From: Variovorax fucosicus
Lineage (GTDB): Bacteria; Pseudomonadota; Gammaproteobacteria; Burkholderiales; Burkholderiaceae_C
Reading direction: 5' to 3'
DNA: 64,000 bases
Assembly: GCF_030316825.1 (NCBI RefSeq)
Contig: NZ_JASZYU010000002.1
Location: 124,001-188,000, forward strand
The notes beneath the pieces are model-generated. The model made no database searches and was not told where the DNA came from. It saw only the letters and a list, made by a program, of their open reading frames with translations. Positions 18,686 through 26,432 of the stretch are shown in pieces. Numbering within the stretch: position 1 is the stretch's first letter; the number at the start of each line of letters is the position of its first letter. The translations under genes and the position numbers were made by a program.

Positions 18686-19030
18686 ATGAGCTTCAACCGT
18701 TCAACCTTCTTCAAATGGTCTGCCGCCGCCGCCGTGGCTGCAGGTGCCTTGTTCACGGCTGCATCGGCCAACGCCAACGGCGTGAGCTGGTCGGTCGGCG
18801 TCAACGCCCCTGGCATCGCGGTCGGCGTGGCCCAGCCGGGCTACTACGCCCCGCCGCAGCCCGTCTACTACAACGCGCCACAGGCCTACTACGCGCCCCC
18901 GCCGCCGGTTTACTACCGCCCGGCGCCCGTGTACTACGCGCCGCCGCCGGTGTACTACCGTCCGGCACCCGTCTACTACGGCCGCGGTGACGGTTACTAC
19001 CGCCATCACCACCGTCGCGACTGGCGCTGA
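18686..19030 (+). CDS. Small exported Tyr/Pro-rich protein of unknown function
   Basis: 114 residues from ATG 18686 with GGAGA upstream. A signal peptide (FKWSAAAAVAAGALFTAASANA) is followed by GVSWSVGVNAPGIAVGVAQPGYY and then a low-complexity tail of about eleven YY pairs in PVYY / APPPVYY units, ending in a basic HHHRRDWR. It resembles the many uncharacterised periplasmic or surface YY-repeat proteins of Burkholderiales. The repeat region could be adhesive or cross-linkable through tyrosines, but that is conjecture. A strong terminator follows. Confidence 0.85.
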   Translation: MSFNRSTFFKWSAAAAVAAGALFTAASANANGVSWSVGVNAPGIAVGVAQPGYYAPPQPVYYNAPQAYYAPPPPVYYRPAPVYYAPPPVYYRPAPVYYGRGDGYYRHHHRRDWR

Positions 19031-19098
19031 GGCAGCCAGGCGGTAACGGGGGGCACTCCCTCGATCGCCTGCTGTCATCGCCCCCAGGATTGCCGAAG

Positions 19099-19128
19099 GC
19101 CGGCTCCGGAAACGGAGCCGGCTTTTTT
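19099..19128 (+). terminator. Rho-independent terminator after the YY-rich protein gene
   Basis: Perfect 10-base stem GCCGGCTCCG / CGGAGCCGGC closed by a GAAA tetraloop and followed by six T. Confidence 0.93.
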
Positions 19129-19238
19129 CATGGAAAAACGGCGGCGACCGGACGGCCCCGCCACCTACGTGCAGGGCGGTGCGGGGTGGCTAAAAACGTG
19201 GTTTCCGATTCTTTCGCAACATATCCCGGAGCCAACGT

Positions 19239-19823
19239 ATGAACACCGCCACCATGACCGAGAAGCAGCAGGCCGTGAAGCCCGACCTGAACCAGCCCAG
19301 CCACGAAACCCAGAAGTACGGCGAAATCGTCAAGCTGCCGAACGGCCTGTCTGAAAAGGTGTGCAAGGAAAGCGTGGCGCTGCTCAACCAGTGCCTGGCC
19401 GACACCATCACGCTGCGCGACATGTACAAGAAGCACCACTGGCAGGTGGTCGGCCCCACGTTCAACCAGCTGCACCTGATGTACGACCAGCATTACGAAG
19501 CCCAGGTGCTTCTGGTCGACATCCTGGCCGAGCGCATCCAGTTGCTGGGCGGCATCGCGCTGGCCATGGCGGCCGACATTGCCGAAACCACGAAGATCGA
19601 GCGCCCTCCGCGCGGCCGCGAGCCGGCTGCGGTGCAGATCAAGCGGCTGGCCAAGGCGCACGAACTCATCATCGTCGAGGCCCGCAAGGCGGCCAAAAAG
19701 GTCGACGAAGCGGGCGACGACGGCAGCAACGACGTGTTCGTGAGCAACGTGCTGCGCACCAACGAACTCCAGGTGTGGTTTCTGACCGAGCACCTGGTGG
19801 CGGCCTCGCCCGTCTCGGCCTGA
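19239..19823 (+). CDS. dps: Dps family DNA-binding ferritin-like protein
   Basis: 194 residues. The ferritin-like four-helix bundle contains the Dps ferroxidase segment MYKKHHWQVVGPTFNQLHLMYDQHYEAQVLLVDILAERI, with the conserved His, Asp and Glu ligands at the subunit interface. Dps proteins oxidise and store iron using peroxide and protect DNA under stress. The N-terminal ~35 residues are lysine- and glutamine-containing and flexible, suitable for DNA contact. It is monocistronic, between the terminator at 19.1 kb and the convergent LytTR gene. Confidence 0.92.
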   Translation: MNTATMTEKQQAVKPDLNQPSHETQKYGEIVKLPNGLSEKVCKESVALLNQCLADTITLRDMYKKHHWQVVGPTFNQLHLMYDQHYEAQVLLVDILAERIQLLGGIALAMAADIAETTKIERPPRGREPAAVQIKRLAKAHELIIVEARKAAKKVDEAGDDGSNDVFVSNVLRTNELQVWFLTEHLVAASPVSA

Positions 19824-19855
19824 GCCGCGCCATGGCCGGCTGACCGGCCGGCCGG

Positions 19856-20698
19856 CTACATCGCGCGGAACAGGTGCGCGAAGAGCCGGCTCACCGCCAG
19901 CCGCTCCTTGCGGCCGCGCAGTTGCAGATGCAGCTTGCCGGCCTCGTCGCGGTGCACCGATTCGATCGCCTCGGTGTTCACTACCACGGCGCGGTGCACC
20001 TGCCAGAAGGCGTTGGCATCGAGTTGCGGCAGCAGTTGCTTCAGCGGCGTGCGGATCAGGTATTCGTGGCCCGCGGTGAGCACACGCACGTATTTGTCGG
20101 CCGCCTCGAAGTAGAGCACCTCGTCGACCGGCACCATGCGCACGGTGGCGCCCGAACTCCCGGCATCGCTGGCGGCGATGCGCTTGAGCGGGGCCGGCTG
20201 GCCGGGCAGGGCGCCGTTGCCGGCCGCCGACAGCATGCGGCGCCATTGCGCCAGGGTTTCTTCCAGCGCGGCGCCGGTGCCGTTCGGCACGGCTTCGACC
20301 GGCGCGCGGGCGGCCAGCGAGGCCTGCAGCCGGGCCGTGGTCTTGCGCAGGCGCTCGGGCTGCACGGGCTTGAGCACGTAATCGACCGCGTGCTGCTCGA
20401 AGGCGCGCACCGCGTACTCGTCGTAGGCGGTCACAAACACCAGTTGCGGCAACGGCGCGCGCTCCAGCGGCCATGCGTCGGCCAGTTCGGCCGCGGCGGC
20501 CAGGCCGTCCTGGCCCGGCATGCGGATGTCGAGAAACAGCACGTCAGGCAAAAGGCGCAGTGCTTCGCTGACGGCGCTGCCGCCGTCACCGACCATCGCC
20601 AGCACATCGAGCTCGGGCCAGGCCTGGGCGAGTTCGCCGCGCAGCGCCTGCGCCAGCAGTTTTTCGTCTTCGGCAATCAGGGCGGTGGGGCGGGTCAT
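19856..20698 (-). CDS. LytTR family response regulator
   Basis: 280 residues. A receiver domain with phospho-acceptor Asp57 (DVLFLDIRMPGQDG) and the conserved K in DYVLKPVQP is joined by a ~40-residue linker to a LytTR DNA-binding domain (VPVDEVLYFEAADKYVRVLTAGHEYLIRTPLKQLLPQL...FWQVHRAVVVNTEAI). AlgR/LytR-type regulators control exopolysaccharide, adhesion or autolysis genes. Its start overlaps the stop of the histidine kinase gene by 4 bases, so the two are a cognate pair at the end of the operon. Confidence 0.95.
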   Translation of the reverse strand: MTRPTALIAEDEKLLAQALRGELAQAWPELDVLAMVGDGGSAVSEALRLLPDVLFLDIRMPGQDGLAAAAELADAWPLERAPLPQLVFVTAYDEYAVRAFEQHAVDYVLKPVQPERLRKTTARLQASLAARAPVEAVPNGTGAALEETLAQWRRMLSAAGNGALPGQPAPLKRIAASDAGSSGATVRMVPVDEVLYFEAADKYVRVLTAGHEYLIRTPLKQLLPQLDANAFWQVHRAVVVNTEAIESVHRDEAGKLHLQLRGRKERLAVSRLFAHLFRAM

Positions 20699-21768
20699 GC
20701 GGGGTTTTTCAGGGGGAAGGTGGCGGTGGCGCGCGTCCCGCCTTCGGGGGCGGCGATCAATTCGATGGCGCCGCGCGCACCGTAGGCGCTGGCCAGGCGC
20801 TCGCGCACCTGCGTCAGGCCGAAGCCGCGGCCGGGCTCGTCGAGGGTGTTGGCCTGTGGTGCCAGGCCGACGCCAGTGTCGGCGACCTGGATGACCAGCA
20901 GCGCGCCGCCCTCACTGCCGCGCTGCGAGGCGCGCACCGTGATGCTGCCCCCGCCGACCTTGGGTTCCAGCCCGTGCTGGATGGCGTTTTCGACCAGCGG
21001 CTGCAGCAGCAGCGGCGGCACCGATGCATTGCGCAGCGCCTCGGGCAGGTCGAGCGTGTAGTGCAGTCGGTCGCCCATGCGCACCGACATCAGCTCCAGG
21101 TAGTCGCGCAGCAGATCGAATTCGGCCGACAGCGGATGCACCAGCGCGCGCGAGCCGCTGAGGGTTGCACGCAGGTAGCTGTTGAGCCGGTCGAGCATCG
21201 CCACGGCGCGCTGCGGATCGGTGGTGATCAGCACGCGCAGGTTGGCCAGCGTGTTGAACAGCATGTGCGGCTCGAGCTGCGTTTCGAGCAGCTTGAGCTT
21301 GGCTTCGCTGGCGTCGCGTTCGGCGGCGCTGATCTTGGCGGCCATGTTGGCCGCCTTGCCGCGCGCATGAAAGTAGAAGCTGGCCACGCCGCCGGCCACG
21401 ATGGTGATGGCCAGGCTGAGCTTGTTGTCGCGCGGTGAGTTCACCAGGCCGGTGCTGAAGAAGACATCGCCCAGGCGGTCGCCGAAGATGAAGCCGCAGG
21501 CGATGCCGAGAGAGGTCAGCAGCAGCCCGCGCCAGCCCTTCGGCCAGCCGTGGCCGCCGGTGTGGCTGGGATGGCAGTTGCGCTCGTCGACGAAGTAGCG
21601 GCCGAACTCGATCACGGCCCAGGTGATGGTGCCCACCGAGGTGGCATAGCCCACCTGCACGAAGTAGGTCTTGGCCGGCCAGATCAGGGTGGTGAGCACC
21701 GCGACCACGCAGCAGAACGCAACGACCTGCAGGTAGTGGCGGGCGGCATCGCCCCATTGGATCTTCAT
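20695..21768 (-). CDS. LytS/YehU-like membrane sensor histidine kinase
   Basis: 357 residues from ATG 21768. About four hydrophobic segments occupy the first 135 residues, then a coiled region and a His_kinase domain with the H-box KLLETQLEPHMLFNTLANLRVLI (His168) and a HATPase domain (LLQPLVENAIQHGLEPK, DTGVGL, GFGLTQVRERL). It faces the LytTR regulator. Both ends overlap neighbours by 4 bases (ATGA), so it is translated in step with the desaturase-family gene before it. Confidence 0.93.
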   Translation of the reverse strand: MKIQWGDAARHYLQVVAFCCVVAVLTTLIWPAKTYFVQVGYATSVGTITWAVIEFGRYFVDERNCHPSHTGGHGWPKGWRGLLLTSLGIACGFIFGDRLGDVFFSTGLVNSPRDNKLSLAITIVAGGVASFYFHARGKAANMAAKISAAERDASEAKLKLLETQLEPHMLFNTLANLRVLITTDPQRAVAMLDRLNSYLRATLSGSRALVHPLSAEFDLLRDYLELMSVRMGDRLHYTLDLPEALRNASVPPLLLQPLVENAIQHGLEPKVGGGSITVRASQRGSEGGALLVIQVADTGVGLAPQANTLDEPGRGFGLTQVRERLASAYGARGAIELIAAPEGGTRATATFPLKNPA

Positions 21769-22694
21769 GGCGCCGAGGTTAGCTTGCCGGCGCCGCCCGG
21801 CTCGGCGGCACGCCGGCGCAGGGCTTCGGTGGTCTCGCCCGCTCCATCGGGCGACCAGCCCGGCGGCTTGAAGAGGTAGCCCCACACGGCACGGGCCGAG
21901 CGGGCGGAGCGCAGGTCGCGCCACAGTGCCTGCCACTGCGTGAACTCGATGCGCAGCAGGTTGTTGGTGTGCATCGGCGTCACCAGGCCGTAGCGGCATG
22001 GCACGTCGGCGCGCTCGGCGGTGTAGGTGCCGAACAGGCGGTCGAACACGATCAGCACGCCGCCGTAGTTGCTGTCGAGGTATTCGAGGTTCGACGCGTG
22101 ATGTACCCGGTGCGCCGAGGGCGTGTTCAGCACCCATTCGAGCGGGCCGAGCCGCGGAATCCAGGTGGCATGGATCCAGAACTGATACAGCAGGTTGAGC
22201 GAGAGCATCAGCAGGATCACGCGCGGCGGCATGCCGAGCAGCGGCGCGACAAAGAAGAACAGCAGCGAGCCGGTGAGCCTGCCGGTCCAGCCGAAGCGGT
22301 AGGCGGCCGACAGGTTGAGCTGGTTCGGCGAGTGGTGGATGGCGTGGGTGCACCAGAACCAGCGCACCCGGTGCGCGGCCCGGTGATACCAGTAGTAGCA
22401 GAACTCCTGGCCGAGGAAGCAGGCGACCCAGCCCGACCAGTGGTCCATCGGCAGCGTCCAGAGACGGTGCTGGTAGATCCAGTCCATCGCGCCGGTGAAG
22501 AACGCCAGCGGCAACAGCAGCCGCAGCGGGTATTCGCGCACCAGGAAGTCGATCACCGACACGCCCGCCGCCTTCCAGTCGTAGGCCGGCCCGCCGGCGC
22601 GCGCGTGGCGCCAGGAGAGCACCACCGCCTCGATCAGCGAAGCCGCCAGCACCGTGGCGACGGAGAGCTTGAGCAGCAACAGCAGCACGTTCAT
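21765..22694 (-). CDS. Sterol desaturase / fatty acid hydroxylase family protein
   Basis: 309 residues from ATG 22694. An integral membrane di-iron enzyme with the histidine clusters WYHRAAHRVRW, THAIHHSPNQLN and HRVHHASNLEYLDSNYGG, and several hydrophobic segments before and between them. Members hydroxylate or desaturate lipids, hopanoids, carotenoids or alkylglycerols. Being embedded by 4-base overlaps between a secreted hydrolase and a membrane sensor kinase suggests that it modifies a membrane lipid and that the kinase responds to membrane state (inference). Confidence 0.92.
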   Translation of the reverse strand: MNVLLLLLKLSVATVLAASLIEAVVLSWRHARAGGPAYDWKAAGVSVIDFLVREYPLRLLLPLAFFTGAMDWIYQHRLWTLPMDHWSGWVACFLGQEFCYYWYHRAAHRVRWFWCTHAIHHSPNQLNLSAAYRFGWTGRLTGSLLFFFVAPLLGMPPRVILLMLSLNLLYQFWIHATWIPRLGPLEWVLNTPSAHRVHHASNLEYLDSNYGGVLIVFDRLFGTYTAERADVPCRYGLVTPMHTNNLLRIEFTQWQALWRDLRSARSARAVWGYLFKPPGWSPDGAGETTEALRRRAAEPGGAGKLTSAP

Positions 22695-23728
22695 GGCGCC
22701 AGATTCTTCACGAAAAAGGCCGCGATGGCTGCGTACACGCCCGGCAGGGCGCCGCGGTCGAAGCCGGGCGGGTCGGTCAAGAGCTTCGCGGCGCGGGCGG
22801 GCAAGTCCGGCGGCTGCGGCGACAGGATGGAGCCGTGGCCGCCGTCCGGCATGTCGGCCACCAGCGTGCAGCCCTGGCAGGCGGCACGCACCGCGTCGAT
22901 GTGCCATGGCGGCGCCAGCCAGCCGTCCTTGCCGGCGCGCACCAGGCCGAGCGGGATGCGGGGCTGCACCAGCGAGGCCATGTCGACCGGCGCCGCCATC
23001 GGCACGGACGCCACGGCCGCCTTGATGCGCGGCTCGTCCCAGCCCTGCATGGCGGTGTCGTCAGCAAACTTGAAATGGATGATCCAGGTCGCGATGGTGC
23101 GCTTCAGCGGGTCGAACGGGCCGCCATTGAGTTCGGTTAGGAGCCCCACGCAGGTCGGAAAGTCCTCGGTCAAATGCGCGTCGCAGTGCTTCGACAGTCC
23201 GGCCGGCGACCAGCGCGCGCCGGCCAGCGTCAGCGCGGTGAGCCCGCCAGCCGACATGCCGTAGACGCCGACGTGCTGGAAGTCGAGCAGCGGTGCAAAG
23301 CGCGCGTCGGCGGCCATCGCGTCGATGGCCTGCGACACCTCCTTGGGGCGGTGCTTCCAGGTGGCGGGGCCGACGTCGCGCATGTCGTGCCAGTTGTCGC
23401 CGGCGTGTTCGGGCATGGCGACGGTGAAGCCGGCGTTCACCAGCGTCTGTGCCAGGTCGGCCTGCGGCCAGGGCGAACCGCCCGAACCGTGCGACATGAC
23501 CACAAGGTGGCCGTTGCCGCGCAGCGGCGCTGCGTTCAGCGTGGCATCGATCGAAAAGGGGCCGCGCTGGAGCTTGCTGGCGGCCACGGTGCTGGTGGGA
23601 TAGAACACCGTGACCGGCCCGCTGTCCGGCGGCGCCGGCAGCACGGTGAGGCCGGTGGCGGCCGAGGCCAGGCCGGCGGCGGTGCCGAGGGCGGCCAGCG
23701 CCAGCAGGCGCCTGAATCGGCCGCTCAC
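22691..23728 (-). CDS. Exported alpha/beta hydrolase (dienelactone hydrolase / platelet-activating-factor acetylhydrolase-like)
   Basis: About 345 residues; GTG at 23728 forms a GTGA overlap with the upstream stop (another GTG lies at 23731). A signal peptide (RRLLALAALGTAAGLASA) precedes an alpha/beta hydrolase with HLVVMSHGSGGS (oxyanion region), the nucleophile elbow YGMSAGGLTAL, and a late GGHGS for the catalytic histidine. Likely an esterase or lipase in the periplasm. Two cysteine pairs (KHCDAHLTEDFPTC, AACQGC) could form disulfides. The gene is third in the minus-strand operon. Confidence 0.87.
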   Translation of the reverse strand: MSGRFRRLLALAALGTAAGLASAATGLTVLPAPPDSGPVTVFYPTSTVAASKLQRGPFSIDATLNAAPLRGNGHLVVMSHGSGGSPWPQADLAQTLVNAGFTVAMPEHAGDNWHDMRDVGPATWKHRPKEVSQAIDAMAADARFAPLLDFQHVGVYGMSAGGLTALTLAGARWSPAGLSKHCDAHLTEDFPTCVGLLTELNGGPFDPLKRTIATWIIHFKFADDTAMQGWDEPRIKAAVASVPMAAPVDMASLVQPRIPLGLVRAGKDGWLAPPWHIDAVRAACQGCTLVADMPDGGHGSILSPQPPDLPARAAKLLTDPPGFDRGALPGVYAAIAAFFVKNLAP

Positions 23729-24012
23729 CACGGCTTGGCCCTGGTCGAGTCCAGCTTGGCGCGCTCGCGCTGCACCATGCTCTCCAGCATGTTGCCGCCC
23801 GGTGCGAACACCCAGACTGCGATGCCGTGCATCAGAAGGCCGAGGCCCCAGCCGAGCAGCGGGAAGATGGCCCAGGCCCGGCCGTTGGCGAGCGAGAGGG
23901 TGATGAGCCCGGCGTTGACCGCGAGGTACACCACGGCATGGCTGAACCAGCCGAGCTTGGCCTTGGCGCGGCGGCGCGCCAGCTTGTCGAGGGAGGTGTC
24001 GTTGGTTTCCAT
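23725..24012 (-). CDS. 2TM domain protein
   Basis: 95 residues from ATG 24012. After a charged N-terminus (LDKLARRRAKAKLGWFSHAVVYLAVNAGLITLSL) come two hydrophobic helices separated by a short NGRAWAIFPLLGWGLGLLMHGIAVWVF loop. This is the 2TM domain, which in other bacteria is often fused to LytS-like histidine kinases. Here it is a separate gene in the same operon as such a kinase, so it may be a detached part of that sensor (inference). Confidence 0.88.
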   Translation of the reverse strand: METNDTSLDKLARRRAKAKLGWFSHAVVYLAVNAGLITLSLANGRAWAIFPLLGWGLGLLMHGIAVWVFAPGGNMLESMVQRERAKLDSTRAKPW

Positions 24013-24040
24013 GATGATCTCCTGGTGGGCGATGGAGGGC

Positions 24041-24562
24041 TCAGGCCGGCTGGCCGTTGGCAATGGCGCGATCGCGGCGGATCGCCAGCTTCCACAGGCG
24101 CAGCGTCCGGCCCGCGAAGATGCCGCTGAAGGCGCCGTACAGGGTGCCGATGGCCAGCGCAAAGTTGTGATGGTGGGCCAGCTCGGGGTGCAGGGCAATC
24201 TGCACGCCGACCACGTACTTGGTGAAGAAGATGCCCATCATCAGCGCCAGCGGCACCGCGCTGCCGGCCACGTGAAAGCTGCGCGTGTCGGGGTCGTAGC
24301 GCGTTGCAGCCGGCAACGGGCGCTGCAGCACCAGCGCCACTGCAACCGCCGCCGCCACGGCCCAGCCGGCCAGCGCCATCGGCGAATCGCCGAAGGCCGA
24401 CAGCACGCCATAGACCGACAGGCCGGCCATGGCGATCGGCAGGATCGTCACGCGGGTCAGGCTCACGCGGCCGGCCAGCAGCTGCTTGCTGCCGAGCCAT
24501 ACCAGCAGGGCGAACACGGCGAACACCCAGCGGGGCGTGTGGGCGATGATTTGCAGCAGCAT
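24041..24562 (-). CDS. DUF6622-like integral membrane protein, unknown function
   Basis: 173 residues from ATG 24562, with the strong site AAAGGAG upstream. Five or six hydrophobic helices cover nearly the whole length (MLLQIIAHTPRWVFAVFALLVWLGSKQL...). I recognise it as a small membrane family common in Burkholderiales (DUF6622-like) without known activity; family assignment is moderate. It is the first gene of the operon ending in the LytTR regulator, 28 bases before the 2TM gene. Confidence 0.75.
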   Translation of the reverse strand: MLLQIIAHTPRWVFAVFALLVWLGSKQLLAGRVSLTRVTILPIAMAGLSVYGVLSAFGDSPMALAGWAVAAAVAVALVLQRPLPAATRYDPDTRSFHVAGSAVPLALMMGIFFTKYVVGVQIALHPELAHHHNFALAIGTLYGAFSGIFAGRTLRLWKLAIRRDRAIANGQPA

Positions 24563-24839
24563 GGTGGAACTCCTTTGAGGTGGGAAAACAGGGTTGAAGA
24601 AGCGATGGGCGAACTGTGCCGATGCCCCGCCTCTGCCGCGACCCGGATGCGACGAAATGCAGCCAAACGGCGCCAGATGCAGCCGGCAACGACGAAGGCC
24701 GCCCCGCATTGCGTGCTTTACAGAGCCTTTACGGTGTCGCAGGATGCCCGTCGCAATGCCTGCGGGGTCGCACGCTACGATCGGCCGCGGCGAGCGCTCC
24801 GGCGTCGTCGAACGCTTTGCACAGTTACCAGGACGACCC

Positions 24840-26432
24840 ATGGATTCCCGCCCGCCCGAGCCCCAGCCCCTGCCACCGACCCCTGAAGTGCCGCCGCGCC
24901 GCCGCCGGCGCTGGATCGGTGCCGTCGTGGCCCTGCTGCTGATGGCCGGTGTGGCTGGCGCGGCCTGGTACCTGATCAACCGGCCGCCGGCCGAGACCGC
25001 GACTGGCGGCGGGCGCGGCGGCGGCCCCGGCGGCCCGCGCGGGCCGGGCGGCGCACGTGGCGGCGGTGGCGGCGGCCCGGCCATCACGGTCGGCACCGCG
25101 GTCGCGTCCCGGGCCGACATTCCGGTCATGCTCGATGCGCTGGGCACTGTCACGCCCGTCACCACCGTCACGCTGCGGCCGCAGGTGGCCGGCGTGATGA
25201 CCGACGTGCTGTTCAAGGAAGGGCAGATCGTGAAGAAGGGTGAGGTGCTCGCACGCATCGACCCGCGCCCCTACGAACAGGCCCTGATGCAGGCGCGGGG
25301 CACGCGCGTGCGCGACGAGGCACAGCTGCAGGCCGCGCGCGTCACTCTGGAGCGCTACCGCACGCTGCTGGGCCAGGACTCGATCGCGCGGCAGGACGTG
25401 GACACCCAGGCCGCGCTGGTCAAACAGCTCGAAGGCACCGTCATCACCGACAAGGCGGCCGAAGACAGCGCCAAGCTGAACCTCGACTTCACGCGCGTCG
25501 CCTCGCCCGTGACCGGCCGTGTCGGCCTGCGCACGGTCGATCCCGGCAACTACGTGGCCGCGGGTGCCACCACCGGCATCGCCGTGATCACCCAGATGAC
25601 CCCGATCGACGTGCAGTTCTCGGTGCCGCAAGACCGCGTGCCCGAGATCGAGGCACGCATGATCCAGGGCGCGAAGCTGGTGGTGACGGCGCTCGACCGC
25701 ACGCGCGCCACCACGCTCGACATCGGCACCTTTTCGACGCTGGACAACATCGTCGACACCACCACCGGCACGGTGAAGGCCAAGGCGCGCTTCGAGAACG
25801 CCAAGAACACGCTGTTCCCTAGCCAGTTCGTCAACATCAAGCTGCAATTGCGCACCATCGACGGCGCGGTGGTGGTGCCGGTGACGGCGCTGCGCACGGC
25901 CGGCACCGGCAACTATGTGTATGTGATCAACGAAGACCGCACCGTGAGCATGCGCAACGTGAAGCGCGGCGATGCGTCGGTCGAATCGGTGGTGATCACC
26001 GAAGGCCTGAAAGACGGCGAGCGCGTCGTCACCGAAGGCGGCGACCGCCTGAAGGACGGCTCGACGGTGCAACTGCCGACAGACGCACCGCGCCAACGCG
26101 GTTCGGGCGCCGGCGGGCGCAGGCAGGGCGGATCGGCGCCGCAGGGCGCGGCCTCGGCACCGGCGGCATCGTCTGCGCCTTCCGCCGCAGCACCTTCCGG
26201 CGCCGCGCCGGCTGCACCGGCCGCAGCGCCTGCGGCACCCGCAGCGGCGCGCCCGCTGCCGACCGCGGCAGAGCGCCAGCGCATGCTTGATTCGGCCAAG
26301 GACGACCCCGAACAACTGGAGCGCCGCAAGCGCTTTCTCGAATCGCTGGACAAGGGCGAGCCGGCCGCGCTGGAGCGCTGGCAACGCATGGGCGAACAGC
26401 GGCCGCGGCGTGAAGGGGGCGCCAGCCAATGA
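24840..26432 (+). CDS. RND efflux periplasmic adaptor subunit (MdtA-like)
   Basis: 530 residues from ATG 24840 (CCAGGA upstream). A single N-terminal membrane anchor ([22 protein letters not shown]) is followed by a glycine-rich stretch of ~35 residues. The HlyD-type adaptor comes next: biotinyl-lipoyl fold [38 protein letters not shown], an alpha-hairpin, beta-barrel and membrane-proximal domain. It links the inner membrane pump to an outer membrane channel. An unusual Ala/Pro-rich plus charged tail of ~100 residues extends past the usual end. It overlaps the pump gene by 4 bases; no outer membrane factor is encoded here. Confidence 0.93.
   Translation: MDSRPPEPQPLPPTPEVPPRRRRRWIGAVVALLLMAGVAGAAWYLINRPPAETATGGGRGGGPGGPRGPGGARGGGGGGPAITVGTAVASRADIPVMLDALGTVTPVTTVTLRPQVAGVMTDVLFKEGQIVKKGEVLARIDPRPYEQALMQARGTRVRDEAQLQAARVTLERYRTLLGQDSIARQDVDTQAALVKQLEGTVITDKAAEDSAKLNLDFTRVASPVTGRVGLRTVDPGNYVAAGATTGIAVITQMTPIDVQFSVPQDRVPEIEARMIQGAKLVVTALDRTRATTLDIGTFSTLDNIVDTTTGTVKAKARFENAKNTLFPSQFVNIKLQLRTIDGAVVVPVTALRTAGTGNYVYVINEDRTVSMRNVKRGDASVESVVITEGLKDGERVVTEGGDRLKDGSTVQLPTDAPRQRGSGAGGRRQGGSAPQGAASAPAASSAPSAAAPSGAAPAAPAAAPAAPAAARPLPTAAERQRMLDSAKDDPEQLERRKRFLESLDKGEPAALERWQRMGEQRPRREGGASQ

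Noticed and set aside
19820..19860. GC-only hairpin between the Dps and LytTR genes
   Set aside because: GGCCGG repeats can fold, but there is no T-run and the stem is ambiguous; not called as a terminator.
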